Origin: JADJYF01 sp965278995
GTDB taxonomy: Bacteria; Pseudomonadota; Gammaproteobacteria; Ga0077536
Reading direction: 5' to 3'
Length of the DNA: 64,000 nucleotides
Assembly: GCA_965278995.1 (NCBI GenBank)
Contig: OZ257136.1
Coordinates: 2,728,001 to 2,792,000, forward strand
Shown: piece by piece, positions 1 to 7,435 of the stretch
How the letters are laid out: each line of letters opens with the position of its first letter
Position numbering within the stretch: the stretch's first letter is position 1
Translations under genes and position numbers: made by a program
Notes under the pieces: generated by a model
Seen by the model: only the letters and a program-made list of their open reading frames with translations
Database searches by the model: none
Told to the model about the DNA's origin: nothing

Positions 1-716
1 ATGACGAAACCAAGGCCGGCCCGCGCACAGCTCATCAGGGCATCAGCGTCGCTGACCGAAACCGCTGACTGGATAGCAACGCTGTAGTTGCTGCCGCGTA
101 AAGAAAACTGCCAGGTCGTCGTCCCCGACGCTGCGGACATGGTCAGGCAGTCGTGCCCGACGAGATCATCGGGCGTCGTCGGCGCTCCATGAGCGGCAAG
201 AAACGCCGGGCTCGCATAGATTTGCGAGTCAGTTTCAGCAATGCGCCGCGCGATCAGATTCGAATCCTTGAGATGACCGATGGAGACACCAATATCGCAA
301 CCATGAGCCACGATATCGAGCACACCCGTATCGTTCAATTCAAGGCCGACGCTGACCTCGGGGAAGGCGGCCCGGAACGCCGGCAACAGCGGCACGATGA
401 AATGACGCCCGAGACCGGCACGACACATCACCCGTAGACGCCCTGTCGGCTTCGCCTGTACGCCGCGCAGTGCTTCGCCCGCCTCATCGAGCGTGTCGAT
501 GACATGCTGGGCATGCTGGCGCACCACCGCGCCCTGCTCGGTCAGGCTGACGCGCCGGGTCGAGCGCTGAAACAGGCGCATCCCGAGTGCCGCTTCGAGC
601 GCGGCCATTTTGCGCGTCGCGACTGCCGGCGACAGACCGAGCTGGCGCGCCGCAGTGGCAAAGCCGCCGGAATCGGCAATGGCGAGCAGCAGACGCAGGG
701 CGAGAATGTCGTCCAT
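1..716 (-). CDS. LysR family transcriptional regulator (C-terminus off the window)
   Basis: The minus-strand frame is open from the ATG at 714-716 to the window edge, giving 238 residues, so the last part of the effector domain is missing. The N-terminus (MDDILALRLLLAIADSGGF) starts a winged HTH of about 60 residues, typical of LysR regulators. It is followed by the RLRVMC strand that opens the periplasmic-binding-like effector domain. The start is fixed by the family's N-terminal pattern. The divergent neighbour is a 54-aa membrane peptide gene at 877, and an LTTR-type box lies just upstream of this start. The family is certain; the effector and targets cannot be read. Confidence 0.9.
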   Translation of the reverse strand, partial: MDDILALRLLLAIADSGGFATAARQLGLSPAVATRKMAALEAALGMRLFQRSTRRVSLTEQGAVVRQHAQHVIDTLDEAGEALRGVQAKPTGRLRVMCRAGLGRHFIVPLLPAFRAAFPEVSVGLELNDTGVLDIVAHGCDIGVSIGHLKDSNLIARRIAETDSQIYASPAFLAAHGAPTTPDDLVGHDCLTMSAASGTTTWQFSLRGSNYSVAIQSAVSVSDADALMSCARAGLGFV

Positions 717-717
717 T

Positions 718-734
718 ATTGCGTTTTTAGCAAT
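718..734. promoter_or_regulatory. Candidate LysR-type box, ATTGC-N7-GCAAT
   Basis: A perfect inverted repeat ATTGC-N7-GCAAT contains the T-N11-A core expected of LysR-type binding sites. It ends 2 bp before the start codon of the LysR gene and lies in an AT-rich stretch (about 717-785) that must hold the divergent promoters. Location and symmetry suggest autoregulation. Binding itself is inference. Confidence 0.5.
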
Positions 735-876
735 TTAATATTGATTGGTTACCGGATTATCATTCTTATCGAACATAATTAACATGCTTCCCAGTTCGAA
801 GGCCAGCCCGGACTTGTCACTGTAGCGCTGGTCAGATCTCGGCAACGAGGTCATTCAAATTTACTGGAGATGCATC

Positions 877-1041
877 ATGAAACTATCCCAACATTCGAAA
901 TCCGGTCTGCAGGTGGCGCTTCAGATTGTCGCGCTGATGGCACTGTTCGTCGCCATCGCGGCCACCGTACCCGCCAATCTGACCCGCGTGGATTCGACGG
1001 TAGCGCAGGTTGAGCAGAGCACGGTAACGCTGCAGGCGTGA
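877..1041 (+). CDS. 54-aa putative single-pass membrane peptide
   Basis: The ATG at 877 is preceded by GGAGA at 866-870, a good ribosome-binding site with 6-nt spacing. The 54-residue product has a basic polar N-terminus (MKLSQHSKSG), one hydrophobic segment at about residues 12-33, and a short polar tail ending in TLQA. No family is recognised. It is divergent from the LysR gene, with about 160 bp of AT-rich DNA between them, which is the usual arrangement for a LysR target. It could be a small inner-membrane protein or, less likely, an uncleaved leader. Existence rests on the ribosome-binding site, position and amphipathic layout. Confidence 0.55.
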   Translation: MKLSQHSKSGLQVALQIVALMALFVAIAATVPANLTRVDSTVAQVEQSTVTLQA

Positions 1042-1066
1042 TCGCCTGGTAGCGGTCAGCGGGGGC

Positions 1067-1090
1067 CGGCCGCCTGCAAGCAGGCGGCCG
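1067..1090. terminator. Strong GC hairpin between convergent genes
   Basis: An 11-bp perfect stem (arms 1067-1077 and 1080-1090, core CGGCCGCCTGC) sits between the stop of the 54-aa gene and the stop of the converging pdxJ. There is no T-tract on either side, so it is a terminator-like hairpin rather than a textbook intrinsic terminator. It may protect 3' ends. Confidence 0.45.
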
Positions 1091-1092
1091 TG

Positions 1093-1830
1093 CTACCCAC
1101 GCAATGCTGCTGCGTAGGCAGCCACCGCGACGGCGAAACCGGTCTCGAGCGCATCTGCTGTCAACTCATGGCCGATGGACGCTTCTGCGAGGAACGGCAC
1201 CGCGGACAGCAACGGCGGAATATTGTGCAGATTGAGATCGTGGCCGGCGTTGACCACCAGACCGGAGGCTCGCGCAGCTTGCGCTGTCGCCGCGATAGCG
1301 GCCAGTAGCTCGCCATGACTGGCGGTTCTAAACGCCGTGGCGTACGCACCGGTATAGATTTCGATGCCGTCGGCGCCGGCAGCTGACACGCGCGCGGGCA
1401 CTGTTGCATCGGGTTCGATGAACAGGATGACCCGAGTGCCAAGTGCTTTCAGCGCGGCTATCGCCGGTCGCGCCACTGCAAGCTCGGCCTGATCGAGCTT
1501 CCAGCCGGCTTCCGATGTGAACGCATCGGGCGCATCAGGCACCAGCGTGCACTGCTCCGGGCGCACCGCGTGCAGCAACGCCAGCAGACGCGCATCGGGA
1601 TACCCCTCGATATTGAGTTCGATCGTCGGCCGCTGGCTGCCCATCACAGCAGCCAGTAACGGCACATCGTCGCCACGGATGTGGCGTTCGTCCGGACGCG
1701 GGTGCACCGTCACACCGGCGGCACCGGCGACCAACGCAAGCCGCGCGAAGTATGCCAGGTCGGGGACGCCGGTACGCCGCGAATTGCGCAACAGTGCAAT
1801 CTTGTTCAGGTTGACGCTCAGTCTGGCCAT
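1093..1830 (-). CDS. pdxJ: Pyridoxine 5'-phosphate synthase
   Basis: PdxJ condenses 1-deoxyxylulose 5-phosphate with 3-amino-2-oxopropyl phosphate to give pyridoxine 5'-phosphate, the ring-closing step of DXP-dependent vitamin B6 synthesis in the cytosol. The 245-aa length is normal for the family. Family blocks are visible: SVNLNKIALLRN at residues 5-16, VHPRPDERHI at 42-51 (the His/Arg pair of the phosphate site), NIEGYPD, FIEPD, and VNAGHDLNLHNI near residue 195. The TIM-barrel frame is uninterrupted from ATG to stop. It is not next to recO or acpS, its common partners in other gammaproteobacteria, and seems to stand alone here. Confidence 0.95.
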   Translation of the reverse strand: MARLSVNLNKIALLRNSRRTGVPDLAYFARLALVAGAAGVTVHPRPDERHIRGDDVPLLAAVMGSQRPTIELNIEGYPDARLLALLHAVRPEQCTLVPDAPDAFTSEAGWKLDQAELAVARPAIAALKALGTRVILFIEPDATVPARVSAAGADGIEIYTGAYATAFRTASHGELLAAIAATAQAARASGLVVNAGHDLNLHNIPPLLSAVPFLAEASIGHELTADALETGFAVAVAAYAAALRG

Positions 1831-1963
1831 GCCGTTCTACCGCAACACGAATGAGGCGCGCAGAATGCCAGCTATGACTACTGCTGGCGAGATGTCCCTG
1901 CCGCCCGTTCGGCTGAGTAGCAGTCATTCAGAGGATCAGACCGGGACGTGATCAGGGAGCAGT

Positions 1964-2974
1964 CTAGAGTGCGTCGGCGATGGCCGCCGCAACCAGTCGT
2001 GTCGCGACGCGATTCCAGTGGCCGTCCTGCGGCGAGACTTCCAGATGGCGACCAGTAGAGGCGACATAGGTCCGGAACGCGGGCGCCAGATCGACGACCG
2101 TTGCACCGCGTTCTCGCGCCCTTCGCATGACCCGCTCGCGCTGCGGGTCATCGCCTGAGCCGCCATCGTTGATGGCCGTGCGATCGCAGTCGAAGACCAG
2201 GATCAGGCGACCCTTGACCAGCGGACTGACCCGCTCGAAAAATGCCTCGAGCACGCGTTCGGCGGCCGCATCACTGAACACTGGCGGAGCATTGGGCAGG
2301 CGCAATGGCGAAGGCTCGCTGGCCAGCATACCGCGCACGCGTTGTACCGGATCGAACCGCAGCTGGCCAACCACGTATTGCAGCAGCGCCACGTGACGCA
2401 GATAGCGCTGCATGGCCGGCGGCGGTGTGCGCGTCTCGGTAGTCGGAATGCCCGTGATGGCATCGAGACAGGGTCCATGAATATTACCGGAGCCGCAATA
2501 CGACTGTTTGATATCGCCGCGTTCGAGGATAAGCACGAAATCCCGCACGCCCAGGTGGTTCGCGGCGTAGCGGATGCGCTCGGCATAGTCGAGCAGACTA
2601 GAGCCAGGCCCTCCCAATTCGTAGACCGGTCGTGCGGCGAGCGCACGCTGGAGCTGTTCGCCGACACGCTCATGTTCCGGCAGCATCGATGCATCGACAA
2701 AACTGTCGCCGATCAGTGCCACCGCCAATGGGTCGGGCACGAAATCACGCGCAGAGAGAAAGCCGAGATTGTTTGCGCGCTGATTCACCGGATGGCTGAA
2801 ATCCCAGCCCCACGACGTTCGAAAGCGATGTCCGGGCCGGTAAGTGATGATCAATGGATCGATGTAATAGCCGGTATCCGAATAGGTGCTGGTCGGCAGA
2901 ATGCGCAGGATGAGTTCGAGCGTCAGCGCGCAAAGCAACATTCCGAGCGCCATCAAGGTCAGCTTGCGCGACAT
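1964..2974 (-). CDS. SGNH/GDSL-type hydrolase-like protein (AlgJ/AlgX-type partner of an MBOAT)
   Basis: 336-aa protein starting MSRKLTLMALGMLL, an uncleaved signal anchor at about residues 4-25, so the body should be periplasmic. Block I reads LIGDSFVDAS (Ser91 as nucleophile) and the C-terminal DGHWN supplies the Asp317/His319 pair, the catalytic layout of SGNH acetyltransferases/esterases such as AlgX/AlgJ. It starts 1 nt after the stop of the upstream MBOAT gene. The known MBOAT/SGNH pairing moves acyl groups from the cytoplasm to an exported polymer, and by inference this pair O-acetylates a surface polysaccharide. The frame is open further upstream, but that part overlaps the MBOAT gene and is not family-like. 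Confidence 0.8.
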   Translation of the reverse strand: MSRKLTLMALGMLLCALTLELILRILPTSTYSDTGYYIDPLIITYRPGHRFRTSWGWDFSHPVNQRANNLGFLSARDFVPDPLAVALIGDSFVDASMLPEHERVGEQLQRALAARPVYELGGPGSSLLDYAERIRYAANHLGVRDFVLILERGDIKQSYCGSGNIHGPCLDAITGIPTTETRTPPPAMQRYLRHVALLQYVVGQLRFDPVQRVRGMLASEPSPLRLPNAPPVFSDAAAERVLEAFFERVSPLVKGRLILVFDCDRTAINDGGSGDDPQRERVMRRARERGATVVDLAPAFRTYVASTGRHLEVSPQDGHWNRVATRLVAAAIADAL

Positions 2975-2975
2975 A

Positions 2976-4460
2976 TCAGAAGTTGAAATAGATGAACGGA
3001 CTGACCGCGTCGCGGGCAGCGTTGATGACCAGCACGAACACACTGAAACTGACAGCGGCCCCAAGCAGTATCCAGGTCCAGCGATCACTATCGCGACAAC
3101 GCTCCTGCAGCGCAACGCCGATGCGATTCGAATTCGGGAGCAGCGCGGCGATGGCGCCGAGTACGACACAGTGCCCGACAGCACCGGCAACGGTGAGCCC
3201 GGCGTTCCACAACACGGTCGAGTCGCTCAGCGGCGCGTGTACCAGACCGACCATGCCGCGCAAAACAGTTACGGCGGCAGCAAAGCTCTGCGCGCGGAAC
3301 AGAACCCAGGCGACGACAACAGCCACGAAGGTCAATGACCAGGCCAGCAGCCGGTACACCGGCTGCCTCTCCCAGCGCTGCACACGCGTGCCAAGCGCGG
3401 CGCGGTAGCCATGATTGATGACGAGATACAGGCCATGCAGGCCGCCCCACATGACGAACGTCCAGTTCGCTCCATGCCACAAGCCGCCGAGCAGCATGGT
3501 CGCCATCAGATTCACATGTCGGCGCAGCCCACCGTGGCGGTTACCGCCCAGCGGGATATACAGATAGTCGCGCAGAAAAGTCGAGAGGCTCATGTGCCAT
3601 CGACGCCAGAAGTCGGCGATGTTCAGCGCCTGATACGGTGAATTGAAGTTGTAAGGCAACCGGATATTGAACAACAGCGACAAACCGACAGCCATGTCGG
3701 AATAACCGGAAAAATCGAAATAGAGCTGAAACGTATACGCCAGCGCACCGAGCCACGCTTCGCCCCCGGAAAGAACGACACCAGCCTCGGCGGCATTGAA
3801 TACGGCATCTGCATAAGGGCTGACGCCATCGGCCATGACGATTTTCTTGAACAGGCCAAGCGCGAAGATGGCGAGCCCCGCCGCCGTATTCGCCCCATTC
3901 ACGCGATAAGTCGCCGACTCGCTGAACTGCGGCATCATTTGCGCGTGATGCAGTACCGGGCCGGCAACCAGATGCGGGAAATACGTGACGAACAGACCGT
4001 AATGAGCGGGGCGATATTCACGCACGCCCTTGTGGTAGGCATCGGCAAGAAAAGCCAGCTGCGTGAAGGTAAAAAACGAAATGCCGATAGGCAGTGTAAT
4101 CGGGTCCAGACGCCAGTCGATGTTGAGTAGCGTATTCAGCGAATCGACGAGGAAGTTGGCGTATTTGAAATACGACAGCAGGCCGAGATTGAACGCTACC
4201 CCGGCGATCAGAAGGCCTCTCGCGCGCGATTTACGATGATTCGCACACGCCAGTGCGACTGCGCGCCCGGTGACGTAGTTGGTGGCGACCGAGGCCAGCA
4301 GCAGCAGCGTGAACTGCGGCATCCAATAGCCGTAGAAAAACAGCGAAGCGAGAAACAACCAGCTTGCTGCGGCAGACGGGAAATGGCGCCCGAGCAGGAA
4401 AAATCCGGCGTATACGATCGGCAGAAAACCGCAGGCAAAAGCGAGCGTGGTGAATAGCAT
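2976..4460 (-). CDS. MBOAT family O-acyltransferase (AlgI-like)
   Basis: 494-aa polytopic membrane protein of the membrane-bound O-acyltransferase family, the usual AlgI/DltB size. Hallmarks are YFDFSGYSDMAVG at residues 247-259, FWRRWHMSLS with His289, and LLGGLWHGANW with the likely catalytic His329. Hydrophobic segments run through the whole length. In AlgI-type systems this protein passes acetyl groups across the inner membrane to a periplasmic SGNH partner, here the gene 1 nt downstream. No alginate or cellulose biosynthesis genes are nearby, so the polymer is unknown. The family call is secure; the substrate is not. Confidence 0.9.
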   Translation of the reverse strand: MLFTTLAFACGFLPIVYAGFFLLGRHFPSAAASWLFLASLFFYGYWMPQFTLLLLASVATNYVTGRAVALACANHRKSRARGLLIAGVAFNLGLLSYFKYANFLVDSLNTLLNIDWRLDPITLPIGISFFTFTQLAFLADAYHKGVREYRPAHYGLFVTYFPHLVAGPVLHHAQMMPQFSESATYRVNGANTAAGLAIFALGLFKKIVMADGVSPYADAVFNAAEAGVVLSGGEAWLGALAYTFQLYFDFSGYSDMAVGLSLLFNIRLPYNFNSPYQALNIADFWRRWHMSLSTFLRDYLYIPLGGNRHGGLRRHVNLMATMLLGGLWHGANWTFVMWGGLHGLYLVINHGYRAALGTRVQRWERQPVYRLLAWSLTFVAVVVAWVLFRAQSFAAAVTVLRGMVGLVHAPLSDSTVLWNAGLTVAGAVGHCVVLGAIAALLPNSNRIGVALQERCRDSDRWTWILLGAAVSFSVFVLVINAARDAVSPFIYFNF

Positions 4461-4631
4461 GCTGGTCCGATATCGGCAAAATGCGCTCGCGGCTGCACAC
4501 CGCAGACGGGCGGGATAATGACCGATGACTGGGCTGGCGTACAGCCACTACCGGTGCCAGCAGACGCCGTTCAACACCACGTATTGCATGAGCGCTTGTT
4601 AGCGTCCGCCTGCTCCGACGACAATGCCGCC

Positions 4632-5840
4632 ATGCCTCACAGCAACACGTGGCGGGAGGAACTGGCAGCGGGATGGCGATTACTGCTGACTGCCACCATC
4701 GGTTGCGGGCTGGGTGCCGCCGGCATCGTGTTCTACAGCTTCGGTCTGTTCGTCACGCCACTGCAGGAAGCACTGGGCTGGTCACGAGGGCAAGTCACCG
4801 CGACGATGTTCTACGGCAGTCTGGGGCTCGTATTGGCAGCACCGCCGCTCGGCTATCTACTCGATCGCGTTGGTGTTCGCGCCGTTGTCTTGGTGGCCAT
4901 TCCAGCGCTCAGTGTCATGCTCTTCGTTTTGGCGCAGTTCGATGGCAGCTTGCAGTCGTTCTACGCCTTGTTTTTCCTGACCATGGTTGCCGGCACCGGC
5001 ACCACAGCCATTCTTTACACGCGCGCCGTTGCCGGCAGCTTCGATGCCATGCGCGGACTCGCGCTCGGCATCACGCTGGTCGGTCCAGGCGCGGCGGCGA
5101 TGCTGATGCCGCCGTTCATGCAGACCGTGATCGCCGGACATGGCTGGCGTGCCGGTTTTCTTGTGCTCGCCGTACTCTCCATCGCGGCATGGCCATTGGT
5201 CTTCTGCTGGCTTGAGCCGGCGCTTCGCAAACGGCATGCGTCTGAACTGGCGGTGCCGCAGGGAATGGGCCGCCGGGCGGCCCTGGCGACACGCACGTTC
5301 TGGACGATTGTTTTCGGTTTCGGTGCCACGGCCATCGCCTGCTCCGCCCTGCTCGTCCATCTGGTGCCGATGTTGCGTGATGCGGGACTCGATGGCGGAC
5401 GCGCTGCGCGCATCGCCGCACTGGTCGGGGTCGGCGTGATTGTCGGGCGCATCGGTATCGGCTGGCTCATCGACCGCGCGTTCGCGCCCTATGTCGCGGC
5501 AGTCATCTTTCTCGTCACTGCGGGCGGCTGCCTGTTGCTGGCTGTCAGTGGTGTAACGATGGCTCCGCTGGCCGCATTCCTGATCGGCTTTTCGCTTGGC
5601 GCTGAAGTCGATCTCATTGCCTATCTGACTTCGCGCTATTTTGGCCTGCGCCACTACGGCTTTCTGTACGCGAGCGTGTATGCCTGCTTCTGGTTCGGTG
5701 CTTCACTCGGGCCAGCCATCGCCGGGCGCTTGTTCGATCACTACGGCAACTACGACAAAGCGCTGATCATGGTCGTCGGGTTGCTGGTATTCGGTGCGCT
5801 GACCGCGGTCTCGCTACCGCGTTTTTCCAAACCTGCCTGA
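4632..5840 (+). CDS. MFS transporter, monocarboxylate/OFA-like
   Basis: 402-aa protein with about 12 hydrophobic segments in two halves separated by a short cytoplasmic linker around residues 190-210. The first half carries GYLLDRVGVRAVV, the loop 2-3 MFS signature. The second half carries the matching GRIGIGWLIDR. N-terminal features such as VFYSFGLFVTPLQEALGWSR are typical of bacterial members related to monocarboxylate and oxalate/formate transporters. The ATG at 4632 (MPHSNTWREE) is chosen because the longer frame from 4518 adds a proline-rich segment unlike the family, although no clear ribosome-binding site precedes either start. The substrate is unknown. Confidence 0.85.
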   Translation: MPHSNTWREELAAGWRLLLTATIGCGLGAAGIVFYSFGLFVTPLQEALGWSRGQVTATMFYGSLGLVLAAPPLGYLLDRVGVRAVVLVAIPALSVMLFVLAQFDGSLQSFYALFFLTMVAGTGTTAILYTRAVAGSFDAMRGLALGITLVGPGAAAMLMPPFMQTVIAGHGWRAGFLVLAVLSIAAWPLVFCWLEPALRKRHASELAVPQGMGRRAALATRTFWTIVFGFGATAIACSALLVHLVPMLRDAGLDGGRAARIAALVGVGVIVGRIGIGWLIDRAFAPYVAAVIFLVTAGGCLLLAVSGVTMAPLAAFLIGFSLGAEVDLIAYLTSRYFGLRHYGFLYASVYACFWFGASLGPAIAGRLFDHYGNYDKALIMVVGLLVFGALTAVSLPRFSKPA

Positions 5841-5846
5841 TTGCAG

Positions 5847-6632
5847 TCAGCTGAAATCGGGCGAAAAACGGATGTTGTCCTGGTGAAGCCCATCGAGTAC
5901 CACCGCGATCCCGCCGCTCTTGATCATCCACTCCAACCGATAGTCGCGATATTCACGTTTGAATACGCCTTCCGCGATCAATGCCGGCAGCGCGTAGAGC
6001 GCGTTCCGCGCAGCGTCAGCTTCCACGGCAGTCTGCGCCACCGCCGGTCGGGCATTGGCTCGAGCCATCCATGCGGCCAGCGTTGAGTCGGCCGGTGGCG
6101 CGAGCCCGAAACCGGCCGAGCCGTTCAGATACGGAATGACGGCGAAATCGGCGCGCCCGAAAGTGCTGCCGCCAAACCATTCAGAATCACCCAGCTGAGT
6201 CGTGAGCCAGGACCACCAGCTCGCCGTCTGACTGGCCGCGGCTGCCCGCAACGTGTCGGCCATCGGGCCGGTCGCACGGGCCATGAACTCAATTTCGCCC
6301 AAACCCCAGTTGATGGCTTCGTAGTGCGTATCCATGACATCTTCGATCATCCGCAAGCGGGCCCGCGCCGCCGGCTCGGCCGGCAGCAGCGCAGGCAACG
6401 GCCAGCGTTCCTCGATGTATTCGACGATGATCGTCGAATCGAACAGTCGAACGTCGCCATCCACGAGCGCCGGTACTTCGCCGCGTGGAGACGCCTGCAT
6501 GAAATCAGCAGCGTAACCGGCCCCGCTGCCCAGTCCTGCGGGGACGCGGAATTCACAGGCAATGCCTTTTTCGCGCAGCGCTATCTTCACTTTCTGCGCA
6601 TAGGGCGACAGCGGATGTTCGTAGAGGATCAT
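5847..6632 (-). CDS. Glutathione S-transferase family protein
   Basis: 261-aa GST-fold protein. The N-terminal thioredoxin-like domain (about 1-80) has MILYEHPLSPYAQKVKIAL, the cis-Pro loop GEVPALVDGD, and DSTIIVEYIEERWP for glutathione gamma-glutamyl contact. An all-helical C-terminal domain follows. The C-terminus runs about 40 residues past a minimal GST. Its ATG (6630-6632) overlaps the stop of the upstream AhpD-like gene (TGA 6629-6631) in an ATGA junction, so translation is probably coupled. A thiol peroxidase-like protein paired with a GST suggests detoxification of peroxides or electrophiles, which is inference. Confidence 0.9.
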   Translation of the reverse strand: MILYEHPLSPYAQKVKIALREKGIACEFRVPAGLGSGAGYAADFMQASPRGEVPALVDGDVRLFDSTIIVEYIEERWPLPALLPAEPAARARLRMIEDVMDTHYEAINWGLGEIEFMARATGPMADTLRAAAASQTASWWSWLTTQLGDSEWFGGSTFGRADFAVIPYLNGSAGFGLAPPADSTLAAWMARANARPAVAQTAVEADAARNALYALPALIAEGVFKREYRDYRLEWMIKSGGIAVVLDGLHQDNIRFSPDFS

Positions 6633-7219
6633 GTCGCTACTTTCGCCGGCATCGGTAACAGGCAGACCGGTGCATCGCTGACTGCGCTGCTGGTCGATTC
6701 ATCGAGATCCGTGCGAAACGTCGCATGCATTCGATTGACCAGTGCCGACAGACCGACAGTCGCGCACAGTTCCAGCAACTCTTCGCGCGGGAAACGTGCT
6801 TCCAGTTCGGCATACAAGGCGTCATCAACCCGGTTGTCCCGCGTCAGCATCTCGGCATAGCGCAGCACCAGCTTGTCGGTCGCGTCGAAACTCGCACAGG
6901 ACTGCGGGTCGCCCATCGCGACCATTTCATCATCCGTCAATCCGACACTCCGACCGAGCATCACGTGCGTGGGGATTCAGTAATGGCAGGCATTCAGTTG
7001 GGATGCGCGCAGATAGGCGAGTTCGCGAAGCCGCGGCGATAGCCGCGGATTGCCGTAGAGTGCTTTCGCAATCTGGATCATCCCGGCAAGCAGCCCGGCA
7101 TTGTTACCGAATACTTTGAAGACATTGAACAACGGAAAGCCGATGCTTTCCATCTCCTGATACAGCGCACGCACCTCTGGAGTCGCGTGCTCGGGTTCCA
7201 TCAACGGTATACGCGCCAT
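6629..7219 (-). CDS. AhpD-like (carboxymuconolactone decarboxylase fold) protein with in-frame UGA, candidate selenoprotein
   Basis: Read as one frame with the TGA at 6977-6979 as selenocysteine, the product is 196 aa. The start is the ATG at 7219, with GAGGAG 9 nt upstream. The AhpD catalytic pattern E-x11-C-x2-C-x3-H is present as Glu66, Cys78-His-Tyr-[UGA]81 and His85, so the stop codon sits exactly at the second active-site Cys. Downstream the frame continues with family-like sequence (GRSVGLTDDE, ATDKLVLRYAEMLT) to a TGA overlapping the GST start codon. AhpD-like CxxU selenoproteins are known. The alternative is a single TGC-to-TGA nonsense mutation giving an 80-aa fragment. No selA, selB, selC or selD is in the window. 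Confidence 0.75.
6943..6963 (-). promoter_or_regulatory. Candidate bacterial SECIS hairpin
   Basis: On the minus-strand transcript, 13 nt after the in-frame UGA, an 8-bp stem (arms UGAUGCUC and GAGUGUCG, with three G-U wobbles) closes a GGUCG loop. The loop starts 22 nt after the UGA, inside the range reported for bacterial SECIS elements, and resembles the GGUCU loop of E. coli fdhF. A bulged U like that of fdhF is not evident. It lies within coding sequence, as bacterial SECIS elements do. Confidence 0.5.
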
Positions 7220-7435
7220 CTGGAGTGGCTCCTCAGGTATTGCAGATTCATCCTTAACCCTAGCGAGAGCACGTGCCGATAGCAAGCTGGTAGCGACGAT
7301 TCTTGCTTCGGCGGGCGCCGGCCTTTATCGTGGTTGCGCACGCAGTGGAGAGCGCGTCTGCTCCAGCCGTGCCAGGGCAGCGCTGTGGCGAGCGGCTTGC
7401 GCCCGCAACGTCCGGCTTTTCGGGAGTGAGCGAAC

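Noticed and set aside
2975..3190. N-terminal extension of the SGNH-like protein
   Set aside because: The extension overlaps the MBOAT gene and is not protein-like. MSRKLTLMAL at 2974 is a normal signal anchor 1 nt after the MBOAT stop.
4857..5654. Long antisense reading frame opposite the MFS gene (and similar ones opposite other genes, such as 8111-9001 and 14761-15348)
   Set aside because: These mirror the codon pattern of high-GC genes on the other strand, have low-complexity Arg/Gln-rich translations and no ribosome-binding site or family features.
6629..6964. Separate 111-aa gene starting at the GTG or ATG after the in-frame UGA
   Set aside because: It would begin inside the AhpD active-site helix, lacks a ribosome-binding site and is in phase with the upstream half. 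One frame with a recoded or mutated codon explains it better.
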